Shown: positions 35,918 through 43,223 of the stretch, piece after piece
Position numbering within the stretch: the stretch's first letter is position 1
Layout: each line of letters starts with the position of its first letter
Source of the DNA: Bacillus fungorum
GTDB lineage: Bacteria; Bacillota; Bacilli; Bacillales; Bacillaceae_G
Direction of reading: 5' to 3'
DNA length: 64,000 bases
Assembly: GCF_002746455.1 (NCBI RefSeq)
Contig: NZ_NWUW01000005.1
Location: 62,001 to 126,000 of the forward strand
Notes under the pieces: generated by a model
Told to the model about the DNA's origin: nothing
Seen by the model: only the letters and a program-made list of their open reading frames with translations
Databases searched by the model: none
Translations under genes and position numbers: made by a program

Positions 35918-36109
35918 TTAATCTCCCTCCCAAAATAGACTATTTAAATCTGTTTTTAGTGCTTTTGCTAATTCGATACATAAGGCTAAAGAAGGGTTAT
36001 ATTTATTATTTTCAATTAAGTTTATTGTCTGTCTCGCTACGTTAACTTTTTTAGCTAATTCTAGCTGCGATAGACCTTCAGATTTTCGATATTGTTTAAC
36101 GTTATTCAA
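35918..36109 (-). CDS. Small XRE-family HTH regulator (YozG-like)
   Basis: 63 residues from the TTG at 36109, which lies 7 nt after GGGAGG. The upstream ATG at 36124 would overlap that ribosome site. HTH: LSQLELAKKVNVARQTINLIENNKYNPSLALCIELAKAL, with the ARQTINLIE core of the YozG-type subfamily. It ends LNSLFWEGD. Two identical-geometry operators (below) lie just upstream, consistent with autoregulation. Co-transcribed with the DUF3278 gene. Confidence 0.85.
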   Translation of the reverse strand: MNNVKQYRKSEGLSQLELAKKVNVARQTINLIENNKYNPSLALCIELAKALKTDLNSLFWEGD

Positions 36110-36152
36110 ATATAAACCTCCCATTGATGGTTTTAGACCCCGTGCACCGGAA

Positions 36153-36210
36153 TGTCATTTATATGTGACATTTTATAATTGAATAGATGAAATGTCAAAT
36201 ATATATGACA
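36153..36210. promoter_or_regulatory. Paired operators TGTCA-N8-TGACA upstream of the XRE gene
   Basis: TGTCATTTATATGTGACA (36153-36170) and TGTCAAATATATATGACA (36193-36210) have the same arms and spacer, and their centres are 40 bp apart, near four helical turns. On the minus strand the second box contains TTGACA (36198-36193), 15 bp before TATAAA (36177-36172), so binding would cover the regulator's promoter. Confidence 0.65.
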
Positions 36211-36492
36211 AAAATGACGATTTTGCAATTAGGAAAATGGTTTTAATAATTTATCTTAGTAAGGAGTTTACTAATAAAGGATGGCTTTCATTCAATTTAA
36301 ATTCTCCTTTTTCCTTTCCTTAAATCTATCTTAAAAGACAATATGTCATATTTCTAATCATTGGAATTTTTGTTACAATATAAGTGGATGTGTAAAACTT
36401 TGTAAAAAGAATGTAATAATATGTAATTCATTTTCAGAAAGTTTTATACTATTTTTATATTAAACTATTAAGTTATAAAAAGGAGAGAGAAT
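36211..36492. other. Intergenic region between XRE gene and MacA-like gene
   Basis: No gene is visible. It contains an inverted repeat TTAGTAA/TTACTAA near 36257-36275, and AT-rich sequence with TATACT and TATATT hexamers before the efflux adaptor gene. No promoter with good spacing stands out. Confidence 0.5.
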
Positions 36493-37686
36493 ATGTTACC
36501 AAATACGGTTCGTACTCCAAACAAGAAGAAGAAATGGATTATTATTGGGGTTATTGCACTAATTGTTATTGTAGCAGCAGTTAATATTTTTATTATGCAA
36601 GGCAAGAAGAAGGGAGCATCAACATCTGCTGATGCTGTAAGCTTTGAGAAGGTAACGGAGCGAAAGCTGAATAATACGAAGTTAATTTCTGGTCAGGTGA
36701 AGCCTGGGAATATTGAAAGTTTCTATGCTGATCCGACTAAAGGAAAAGTGAAAGATATTGCAGTGAAAGAAGGACAAGAGGTAGAGAAAGGTACGAAGTT
36801 ATTCTCTTATGATAATGAAGAGATTAATTTGCAAATGAAGCAAGCTGAGCTTGATCAGAAGATGGCAGATATGCGTCATGATCAAGGGAAAAAGAAGATT
36901 GATTCGTTGAAGAAAGAAATTAAGAAAGCGAAAGATAGCGGAGCTGGGAAAGAAGTAACAGATCCGATGGAAGAGCAAGTAAGTGAGTTAGAGATAGCGC
37001 AAAAGACAACTGATCTTGAGAAAGAAAAAGGGAAGTTGCAGAAAGAAGAGTTAAGTAAAAAGCAGAAAGAGCTTACGATTTATAGTAATTTTGCTGGTGT
37101 TGTTCAAAAGTTAGATAAAGATGCGGCGCAAAGTTCATCTCAAGCGTTAGGTGGTCAAGGGAAAGCATTCTTACAAGTTGCTTCTAAAGATCCGTTCCAA
37201 ATTCAAGGGACGTTAACTGAGCTTCAAAAGTCACAAATTCAAAAGGATCAAACCTTTACTGTAACTGCGAAAGCAAATAATAAGAAGAAGTGGACAGGTA
37301 AGATTACAGAGGTAAGTGAATTCCCAACGAGTGCAGAGATGGCTCAAGCAGGCGGTATGGGCGAAGCGACTCAAAATATGTCCCAATATACATATAAAGC
37401 AAGTCTTGATAGTCAAGATGGTTTATCTCCAGGTTATCACGTTTCATTGCAAGTAAATTTAGAGAATAAGACGATGGTTGCTGTTCCAAGTAAGAGCATT
37501 GTAGAAAAAGGTGATGATGCATTTGTTTATGTTGAGGATAAAGGAAAGCTTCGTAAACAAAATGTGAAAAAAGGTTCTACTGATGGAGACTGGACAGAGA
37601 TTGTTGAAGGCGCAAAAGTGGGGCAAAAGGTGGTTAAAAATCCTTCCGACGACGTGTATGACGGAATGGAAGTGAAAGAGAAATGA
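36493..37686 (+). CDS. Efflux membrane-fusion adaptor (MacA/HlyD family, YknX-like)
   Basis: 397 residues. One N-terminal transmembrane helix (about 14-36), a biotinyl-lipoyl half-domain (FYADPTKGKVKDIAVKEGQEVEKGTKLFSYDN), an alpha-helical hairpin rich in Lys/Glu (about 110-195), the second lipoyl half, and a beta-barrel and membrane-proximal domain (SIVEKGDDAFVYVEDKGKLRKQNVKKG). In Gram-positives it links the MacB-like permease to the outside. ATGA overlap with the ATPase gene. In B. subtilis the similar YknXYZ protects against the cannibalism toxin SDP; the same role here is only a possibility. Confidence 0.9.
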   Translation: MLPNTVRTPNKKKKWIIIGVIALIVIVAAVNIFIMQGKKKGASTSADAVSFEKVTERKLNNTKLISGQVKPGNIESFYADPTKGKVKDIAVKEGQEVEKGTKLFSYDNEEINLQMKQAELDQKMADMRHDQGKKKIDSLKKEIKKAKDSGAGKEVTDPMEEQVSELEIAQKTTDLEKEKGKLQKEELSKKQKELTIYSNFAGVVQKLDKDAAQSSSQALGGQGKAFLQVASKDPFQIQGTLTELQKSQIQKDQTFTVTAKANNKKKWTGKITEVSEFPTSAEMAQAGGMGEATQNMSQYTYKASLDSQDGLSPGYHVSLQVNLENKTMVAVPSKSIVEKGDDAFVYVEDKGKLRKQNVKKGSTDGDWTEIVEGAKVGQKVVKNPSDDVYDGMEVKEK

Positions 37687-38363
37687 TTACGTTAAATAAT
37701 ATTGCTAAAACGTATTATCAAGGAAAATTGGCAGTGCCGATTTTGCACGGTATTAGTTTAACAATTCAGGGCGGTGAGTTCGTTTCGATTATGGGACCGT
37801 CTGGTTCTGGTAAATCAACGCTTATGAATATTATCGGTTGTTTAGATCGTCCAACAGAAGGCGAATATATGCTGAATGATGTGAATATCTTAACAGCAGA
37901 CGAGTCAAAGCTTGCTTTAATTCGTAATGAATATATCGGTTTTGTGTTTCAGCATTTTAATTTACTTCCGCGTCTTTCGGCAGTAGAAAATGTTGAACTT
38001 CCGCTCGTATACGGAGGCGTGAAGAAGGCAGAGCGTCGCAAGCGTGCCTTAGAAGCGTTAGGTAAAGTCGGATTAGCGGATCGCGTGCATCATTTACCGA
38101 ATGAATTGTCAGGCGGGCAGAAGCAGCGTGTCGCAATTGCAAGAGCGATCGCGAATAATCCAACGTTCATTATGGCCGATGAGCCGACTGGTGCGCTTGA
38201 TACGAAGTCTGGTGAGCAAGTTATGGATATTTTCACGAAGCTTAATGCAGAAGGTACAACAATTGTTATGGTTACGCATGAAGAGGAAGTAGCAGCGTAT
38301 TCTTCCCGCCGCATTGTACTGCGAGATGGGAAAATTACAGAAGATAGAAGGTGTGCGGTATGA
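37683..38363 (+). CDS. ABC transporter ATPase, MacB/LolD-like (YknY type)
   Basis: 226 residues. Walker A GPSGSGKSTLMNIIG, Q-loop VFQHFNLLPRLSAVENVELPL, signature LSGGQKQRVAIARA, Walker B FIMADEPTGALD and H-loop VTHEEEVA. The LLPRLSAVENVELPL segment is typical of the LolD/MacB/FtsE subclass working with FtsX-like permeases. Overlaps both neighbours by ATGA, giving a tightly coupled three-gene operon. Confidence 0.95.
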   Translation: MITLNNIAKTYYQGKLAVPILHGISLTIQGGEFVSIMGPSGSGKSTLMNIIGCLDRPTEGEYMLNDVNILTADESKLALIRNEYIGFVFQHFNLLPRLSAVENVELPLVYGGVKKAERRKRALEALGKVGLADRVHHLPNELSGGQKQRVAIARAIANNPTFIMADEPTGALDTKSGEQVMDIFTKLNAEGTTIVMVTHEEEVAAYSSRRIVLRDGKITEDRRCAV

Positions 38364-39562
38364 GTTTACTAGATAGTATAAAAATTGCCCTATCTTCTAT
38401 TTTAGCTCATAAACTGCGTTCAGCTCTTACGATGCTCGGGATTATTATTGGCGTTGGTTCTATTATTACTGTCGTTGCAATTGGGCAAGGCGGGGAAGCG
38501 ATGCTGAAGTCGAAATTCGCAGGTTCTGGTGGTAATAACCTTATGCCAATTCAATTTAAAGCAGATATTAATGATGAGTTTAATATGGGCGGGCATGAAA
38601 TACCGAAGTTAACGGAAGAAGATATTATGGAAGTAAGACAAGTGAAGGATGTATCCCACGTTATTACAACAAATCAGGGGATGGAGATACTTGATGTAAA
38701 TGATAAAAAAGCAAATCTGAATGTTATTGGTCTTGATAATGAATATTTTGCGGTTAATAAAGTAAAGGTCGTAAAGGGACGTACTTTAAGTGAATCAGAT
38801 ATTACTCATGCAAATAACGTTGTGATGATTAGTACAAAAACAGAAAAAACGTTATTTAAGGACGTAAATCCGGTAGGACAAATTATTGAGATGAAAGGAC
38901 AACCGATGCAAATTATTGGTGTGTATACATCTGATAATGAGTTTATGGGATTTGAAATGGAAGAAGCATTAATCCCACTTACGTTATGGCCTGTTTTATA
39001 CGGAACAGATAATATTCAAAATATCGCAATTCAAGCTAAAAATGTAGACAATTTAGAAGCAGCTGGGAAACAAGCTGTTGATGTATTAAATAGTCGTAAG
39101 CCAAGTGAAATTCCAGGTAAATATGAACTGGTGAATTTAAAAGAATTCCAAGAAAATGTTTCTAAAGTAACTGGTATTATGACGATGATTATCGGTGGTA
39201 TTGCTGGTATTTCATTAGTTGTTGGCGGTATCGGTGTTATGAATATCATGCTCGTATCTGTAACGGAGCGTACGCGCGAAATTGGGATACGTAAAGCGCT
39301 TGGAGCAACGCGCAGTAAAATTTTATTACAGTTTTTAATTGAAGCAGTTATGTTAACGCTTCTAGGTGGTTTGATCGGAATTGGTCTTGGATACGGCGGA
39401 GCATATATCGTTTCCACATTTGCGAAATGGCCACCACTCGTTTCATGGGAAGTTGTCGTGGGAGGCGTACTATTCTCGATGACACTTGGTATTATTTTCG
39501 GATTAATTCCAGCAAATAAAGCTGCGAAATTAGATCCGATTGAAGCATTACGTTATGAATAA
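38360..39562 (+). CDS. ABC permease, MacB/FtsX-like (YknZ type)
   Basis: 400 residues. N-terminal helix after AHKLRSALTMLGIIIGVGSIITVVAIGQGG, a large extracytoplasmic MacB_PCD domain (about 45-275), and three C-terminal helices of the FtsX domain with TERTREIGIRKALGATRSKILLQFLIEA. ATG 38360 is used because it gives the ATGA overlap with the ATPase; a GTG 9 nt earlier is in frame. A hairpin and a palindromic repeat follow. Confidence 0.93.
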   Translation: MSLLDSIKIALSSILAHKLRSALTMLGIIIGVGSIITVVAIGQGGEAMLKSKFAGSGGNNLMPIQFKADINDEFNMGGHEIPKLTEEDIMEVRQVKDVSHVITTNQGMEILDVNDKKANLNVIGLDNEYFAVNKVKVVKGRTLSESDITHANNVVMISTKTEKTLFKDVNPVGQIIEMKGQPMQIIGVYTSDNEFMGFEMEEALIPLTLWPVLYGTDNIQNIAIQAKNVDNLEAAGKQAVDVLNSRKPSEIPGKYELVNLKEFQENVSKVTGIMTMIIGGIAGISLVVGGIGVMNIMLVSVTERTREIGIRKALGATRSKILLQFLIEAVMLTLLGGLIGIGLGYGGAYIVSTFAKWPPLVSWEVVVGGVLFSMTLGIIFGLIPANKAAKLDPIEALRYE

Positions 39563-39570
39563 GTAATAGT

Positions 39571-39596
39571 GTAGTAGAGAGGGGGCTCTCTACTAC
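39571..39596 (+). terminator. Hairpin after the MacB-like permease gene
   Basis: GTAGTAGAGAG (loop GGGG) CTCTCTACTAC, a perfect 11-bp stem, but without a T tract. It may be a weak terminator or an mRNA 3' stabiliser. Confidence 0.5.
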
Positions 39597-39602
39597 AAAT
39601 TA

Positions 39603-39661
39603 CCGTTCTAGTGGGCGGTTCGTAGCCTCTATATGAGGAAGTGAACCGCCCGTTAGAACGG
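39603..39661. repeat. Three-tier palindromic element
   Basis: Nested perfect stems: CCGTTCTA/TAGAACGG (39603-39610 with 39654-39661), GGGCGGTTC/GAACCGCCC (39613-39621 with 39643-39651) and CCTC/GAGG (39626-39629 with 39635-39638). The GC content is well above the surroundings. It has no T run, so it is not an ordinary terminator. It may be a copy of a small dispersed repeat or a structured 5' leader of the next gene. Confidence 0.7.
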
Positions 39662-39688
39662 GTTATATAAATAGAAGGAGGCGTTATA

Positions 39689-40357
39689 ATGGAAGCGAAT
39701 ATTAATACGCAAGATGTAGGTGGAAAAAAGCCGTCATTATTAGGGATGATTACTTCTCCAGGTGAACAGTTTGAGAGAATGAAGAACAGTAATGCGGTTT
39801 GGGGTGCGTTTTGGATACTTTCTTTACTATCGGGGATTACTGGAGGTATTAGTACTTATGTATATTCTTTAACACCTGAATCAATTAAGCTCAATCAAGA
39901 ATTAGGGGTTAATGTTACACCTGTGATGACTTTCGGTGCTGGTTTTGTATTTGGTGTTATTGGTATGATAATAGGTTTCTTTATTAGCGCAGCAGTATAC
40001 AAAGTGTTAATGATGTTAATGAGCAATGATACTTCTTATAAGAAATTATTAACAATTACTGTATATTCAAACATTATTTCATTACTTGGCTTATTAATAA
40101 ATACAGTTTTAGCGCTTATTCTAGGTGGTTCAGGGAAAGAATTTTACACTGGTTTAGGTCCGATTTTCGCTTCAAGCAGCGGTGCTGTAAAGGGTATTGC
40201 AAATAGCATTGAAGTATTTACAATTTGGGGATTTGTGATTACATGGTTAGGTCTTCAAATTACAGCTGGTTTAAGCAAAAAGAAAGCAACGATTCTTATG
40301 GTTATCTTCTTCGTCTTAACAATTGGCTTTGGTGCGCTACGAGGACTAGTGCAATAA
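39689..40357 (+). CDS. Yip1-domain membrane protein
   Basis: 222 residues. A soluble N-terminal stretch with SLLGMITSPGEQFERMK, a hallmark of bacterial Yip1/YIF1-like proteins, then five transmembrane helices. GAAGGAGGCG before ATG. Function of the bacterial family is unknown. Confidence 0.82.
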   Translation: MEANINTQDVGGKKPSLLGMITSPGEQFERMKNSNAVWGAFWILSLLSGITGGISTYVYSLTPESIKLNQELGVNVTPVMTFGAGFVFGVIGMIIGFFISAAVYKVLMMLMSNDTSYKKLLTITVYSNIISLLGLLINTVLALILGGSGKEFYTGLGPIFASSSGAVKGIANSIEVFTIWGFVITWLGLQITAGLSKKKATILMVIFFVLTIGFGALRGLVQ

Positions 40358-40369
40358 GCTTGATATTTC

Positions 40370-40609
40370 ATGTCACTAGAAAGAAAAGCAGCAATTATAA
40401 AATTAATTGCTGCATTTTTGTTAAAAGAAGAAGATACATAGTTTAAGAAATTCTCAGCAAATTTTTTGTTCATGTTAGTTGCATTATTGTTAGCTGTAGA
40501 ATATATGCTGAATAATAATCCTTATATATATGTTGGTGTTATAAGCTGTATTTTAGCTACAGGTCTATATGCAATTGATAGACTTTTCAAAGGTATAACT
40601 ACAGAATAG
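40370..40609 (+). pseudogene. Small two-helix membrane protein gene interrupted by an in-frame TAG
   Basis: From ATG 40370 the frame encodes 23 residues (SLERKAAIIKLIAAFLLKEEDT), reaches TAG at 40439-40441, and continues in the same frame FKKFSANFLFMLVALLLAVEYML to a second stop at 40607-40609. The total would be 79 residues with two hydrophobic helices in the second part. Both parts look coding and no frameshift is needed, so this is most simply a nonsense mutation. No convincing ribosome site precedes ATG 40370, and restart at ATG 40472 is possible. Confidence 0.55.
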
Positions 40610-40622
40610 TATAAATTGAAAA

Positions 40623-40730
40623 TTTATCCCGCTTTAATGGGCAGTAAGACCCCCAACTCAAAATGCAGCGAAAGCAAAGAAGTTAGGTGGGGGATGAAGA
40701 AAACCCCCACTGATTAAAGTTTCACTTTAT
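40623..40730 (+). repeat. bcr1 repeat with central deletion (copy 2)
   Basis: Flanked by TTTAT (40623-40627 and 40726-40730). It starts CCCGCTTTAATGGGCAGTA and ends CTGATTAAAGTTTCAC. About 47 bp are missing between two copies of GGTGGGGGAT-like sequence present in the full element, which leaves a single GGTGGGGGATGAA. Confidence 0.88.
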
Positions 40731-40738
40731 AAACAAAA

Positions 40739-40770
40739 GGTTCCTTCGAATGTATAGAAGGAACTTTTTT
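40739..40770. terminator. Intrinsic terminator downstream of the bcr1 copy
   Basis: GGTTCCTTC (40739-40747) pairs with GAAGGAAC (40757-40764), then TTTTTT. Confidence 0.7.
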
Positions 40771-40782
40771 ATTTTTACCCTT

Positions 40783-40855
40783 ATTTCAAATATCACCAGC
40801 AGAATTTCAAATTCTACTTCATGTAATTTCAAATTTCAGCGGTAGTATTTGAAAT
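40783..40855. promoter_or_regulatory. Array of four ATTTSAAAT palindromes upstream of the sigma factor gene
   Basis: ATTTCAAAT at 40783-40791, 40804-40812 and 40826-40834, and ATTTGAAAT at 40847-40855. Start-to-start distances are 21, 22 and 21 bp, two helical turns, so all boxes face the same side of the DNA. The second box extends to GAATTTCAAATTC. A second palindrome AGGTATACCT (40917-40926) lies closer to the gene. Confidence 0.7.
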
Positions 40856-40944
40856 TACTCACAGTGAATTATCTTCTTTATTTTTATATTGTGGAGGTAC
40901 CGGCGGAATAACAAAGAGGTATACCTTTTAGAAGTGGGTACTGT

Positions 40945-41415
40945 GTGAAACCAGCAACTTTTAAAGAGGCAGTTGTTTTGTATGAAGGGATGATTGTAAA
41001 TCAAATAAAGAAGCTAGGTATTCGTCAAGATTATGAAGAGTATTATCAATGTGGTTTAATCGGCCTTTGGCATGCGTATGAAAGATTTGATGCGGAGAAA
41101 GGAAGCTTTCCTGCATATGCAGTTGTAACGGTACGTGGTTATATATTAGAAAGATTGAAGAAAGAGTTTGCAGTGCAAGAAAAGTGTGTATGTGTAGGAG
41201 AGTATGAGGATATCTTTCGTTTTGAAGATGTGGGAACAAGAGTGAAGGATTTTATGAGTGTGTTAGATGAGAAGGAGAAGTATATTATTTTTGAACGTTT
41301 CTTTGTAGGGAAGACGATGGGGGAAATCGCTTTAGAGACAGAGATGACCTATTATCAAGTAAGGTGGGTGTATCGGCAAGCACTCGAGAAAATGCGAAAT
41401 AGCTTAAGAGGATAA
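40945..41415 (+). CDS. Sigma-70 family RNA polymerase sigma factor (orphan)
   Basis: 156 residues. A region 2-like part (DYEEYYQCGLIGLWHAYERFDAEKGSFPAYAVVTVRGYILERLKKE, about 25-70) and a region 4-like HTH (VLDEKEKYIIFERFFVGKTMGEIALETEMTYYQVRWVYRQALEKMR, about 104-150). It is shorter than ECF factors (~165-190), lacks a region 3, and resembles small phage or competence-type sigma factors. GTG start with only AGAAGTGGG upstream. No anti-sigma gene is adjacent; comK is convergent on the other side. Target promoters are unknown. Confidence 0.8.
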   Translation: MKPATFKEAVVLYEGMIVNQIKKLGIRQDYEEYYQCGLIGLWHAYERFDAEKGSFPAYAVVTVRGYILERLKKEFAVQEKCVCVGEYEDIFRFEDVGTRVKDFMSVLDEKEKYIIFERFFVGKTMGEIALETEMTYYQVRWVYRQALEKMRNSLRG

Positions 41416-41470
41416 ATATTTTCATAAGAATGGAAGGCAAGGGATATTGCTTTCCATTCTACTTATTTTG

Positions 41471-41977
41471 TTAAGGTAGTAAATGTAATAAGAGTTTTTT
41501 AAATTGCATTGAATCTTGCATGTTCATACGTGATAATACATATCCGGCTTTTAATAATTGTTGTTTTAACTTATGGGGACTAATGTGTATGGTTGTAGTA
41601 GTGCCATTTGAAAAATGAATGTTAGCTTTCTTACTCTTTTTGAAAAATTCTATGTCATCTATATGGTTATAAAATAGCCATATACAGTTTGGAGAAGAAG
41701 GAGATTCTGTCGGGAAAGCACAAATATATTCTCGATGATTAATTGGAATTGGGACATTTTGCTTGAATTTAAAGTTTGTTTGGACTGCATTACGTCTGCC
41801 TTGGTAAGTAGAATGAACATTGGCTAAACAAGATTGCTTGATGAGTTGAAGAGCAGTTTGGCAGGAGTAAAAATGGTTCCTGCTACTGTCGATAATCTTT
41901 GTGCGATAATAAGGGTGTTTGTAAGGCTCTAACATCATTGTAGAATTAGAAATAAAAATATCATTTTCCTCGTTCAT
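41471..41977 (-). CDS. comK: Competence transcription factor ComK homolog
   Basis: 168 residues from ATG 41977 (GGAGG upstream; a longer frame would begin in AT-rich leader). ComK-family features: IFISNSTMMLEPY, a long central region with CAFPTESPSSPNCIWLFYNHI, and the C-terminal FSNGTTTTIHISPHKLKQQLLKAG. ComK is the master activator of DNA-uptake genes. B. cereus group genomes carry two ComK homologs, and I cannot tell which one this is. It is slightly shorter than B. subtilis ComK (192). Convergent with the sigma factor gene. Confidence 0.88.
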   Translation of the reverse strand: MNEENDIFISNSTMMLEPYKHPYYRTKIIDSSRNHFYSCQTALQLIKQSCLANVHSTYQGRRNAVQTNFKFKQNVPIPINHREYICAFPTESPSSPNCIWLFYNHIDDIEFFKKSKKANIHFSNGTTTTIHISPHKLKQQLLKAGYVLSRMNMQDSMQFKKLLLHLLP

Positions 41978-42165
41978 AACTCCGATTCCTCCCTTATAAA
42001 GTATCATTAATATCATTATATACAAATTAAGTAAAATAATTGTTAATCTTTTGTTTCGTATTGTAAATTTTGGTCATTCGTTTACAATCAATAGATGATA
42101 GTCTTTCTAATTTGCATCGCTTGTACATATATATGAAAATAGAAAAGAGTAGGCGGTGAGATAGT

Positions 42166-42564
42166 ATGAAGAAAAAGTATATTATTATGGCTTTAGTTGT
42201 TGTTCTTCTAGTATATTTAGCAAATAGTAATCCGAGTAAAGGTGAATATACGGACTGGGCAGCAAAGCAGTTTATGAAACGTAATGATGTAAGTAAGAAG
42301 CTAGACGAAGTTCAAAAAGAAAATGAAGAGGGTCTCCTTGGCGATTTAGCATCGGCTGGTAAGAAGTTGGCGAAGAAATATGTTGAGCCGCAAGTTGGGT
42401 TATTAATTGATCATTATACGAAGCGAGATGATTATATATTCTTCTCAACATATAAGACGGAATTTGATATAGGCGGAGAACATTATAAATATGTATGCGT
42501 CGGTTTTTCAAAAATCTTTATTCCAATTGAAATGCCAAAGAAAAAAGACGAATCTGCAAAATGA
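42166..42564 (+). CDS. DUF4359-like membrane-anchored protein
   Basis: 132 residues. N-terminal transmembrane helix (about 4-20), then a mostly charged extracellular part with YTDWAAKQFMKRNDV and a C-terminal DDYIFFSTYKTEFDIGGEHYKYVCVGF typical of DUF4359. Ribosome site GTAGGCGGTGAG. The terminator stem starts inside the last codons. Confidence 0.8.
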   Translation: MKKKYIIMALVVVLLVYLANSNPSKGEYTDWAAKQFMKRNDVSKKLDEVQKENEEGLLGDLASAGKKLAKKYVEPQVGLLIDHYTKRDDYIFFSTYKTEFDIGGEHYKYVCVGFSKIFIPIEMPKKKDESAK

Positions 42565-42581
42565 TGCAGATTCGTCTTTTC
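42544..42581 (+). terminator. Intrinsic terminator overlapping the end of the DUF4359 gene
   Basis: AAAGACGAATCTGCA (42544-42558) with TGCAGATTCGTCTTT (42565-42579), then T. The stop TGA lies in the 6-nt loop, so the last five codons form the left arm. Confidence 0.8.
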
Positions 42582-42582
42582 G

Positions 42583-42697
42583 TTTATCACGCTATTTGCC
42601 GGGCAGTAAGACCCCACCTTAAAATTCAGCGCAAACAAAAGAAGTTAGGTGGGGAATCAACTGCCCATAAAAGCTCGATTGGTGAGGGCTGATTTAT
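42583..42697 (+). repeat. bcr1 5' part lacking the 3' end (copy 3a)
   Basis: TTTATCACGC, GGGCAGTAAGACCCCACCTT, GTTAGGTGGGG, ACTGCCCATAAAAGCTCGATTGGTGAGGGCT, then TTTAT. The terminal ~50 bp are missing, yet TTTAT flanks both sides (42583-42587 and 42693-42697). Confidence 0.85.
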
Positions 42698-42909
42698 AGG
42701 ATAATTGGAACTTCAGATACGTTTTTCTCTACGAGACGAGCGCCTTTTTTTCGGGTATTTTCATTCATTGATGAAAATACAGATGAGGCAAGGATGGTAT
42801 CCATTACTTGATTTACAACTTGTGCATCGACGGGTGTGATGGGTTTTTCGATAGAAAAAACAACTGTTTTTCCATCTTCTTTCGCGAAAATTAATTCTAG
42901 TACTTGCAT
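42694..42909 (-). CDS. DUF2922 family protein
   Basis: 71 residues, the normal length for DUF2922 (MQVLELIFAKEDGKTVVFSIEKP, VNQVMDTILASSVF). Small, soluble, probably a beta-alpha fold; function unknown. In Bacilli these genes usually follow a DUF1659 gene, as here. AAGGAGG lies before ATG. The gene is hemmed by two incomplete bcr1 copies, and its stop codon (42694-42696) is part of the TTTAT at the end of one. Confidence 0.85.
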   Translation of the reverse strand: MQVLELIFAKEDGKTVVFSIEKPITPVDAQVVNQVMDTILASSVFSSMNENTRKKGARLVEKNVSEVPIIL

Positions 42910-42929
42910 GCTTTAATTCCTCCTTTTTA

Positions 42930-43003
42930 TTTATCCAGCTATTGGTGTTGGCTAACAATCAGAGGGGGATGAACACCCCCGCTAATTAAAGTTTCATCTT
43001 ATA
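42930..43003 (+). repeat. Short bcr1 variant (copy 3b)
   Basis: TTTATCCAGCTATTGGTGTTGGCTAACAATCAGAGGGGGATGAAC, then ACCCCCGCTAATTAAAGTTTC and ATCTTATA. It retains the start and the last ~60 bp but not the GGGCAG...CTGCCC half. It sits between the DUF1659 and DUF2922 genes. Confidence 0.8.
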
Positions 43004-43223
43004 GGCTAGAAAGATCTGATGTGCTAACAAGTTGTACAGCGTGCAGTGGTGATGCTTGTAAGGAAGCAAGAGCACGTGCTACGTTTTGTACTTGCTCTAA
43101 GTTTGCGTTTGTTTTTACGCGTTTAAATTGTTTGTTCTTGAAAACTGTTTTTCCGTTCTTATCTAATCCATTATTTAAGACAAGACGTAAAGTTAAGTCC
43201 ATTACGATTGTTTCGACTGCCAT
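42999..43223 (-). CDS. DUF1659 family protein
   Basis: 74 residues from ATG 43223 (GGGGGTGATAAAC upstream). DUF1659 pattern: LRLVLNNGLDKNGKTVFKNKQFKRVKTNANLEQVQNVARALASLQ. Partner of the DUF2922 gene; function unknown. Its stop codon lies in the end of bcr1 copy 3b. Confidence 0.85.
   Translation of the reverse strand: MAVETIVMDLTLRLVLNNGLDKNGKTVFKNKQFKRVKTNANLEQVQNVARALASLQASPLHAVQLVSTSDLSSL

Noticed and set aside
42026..42165. ComK boxes (AAAA-N5-TTTT pairs) upstream of comK
   Set aside because: AT-rich runs are present but no properly spaced pair of boxes could be identified.
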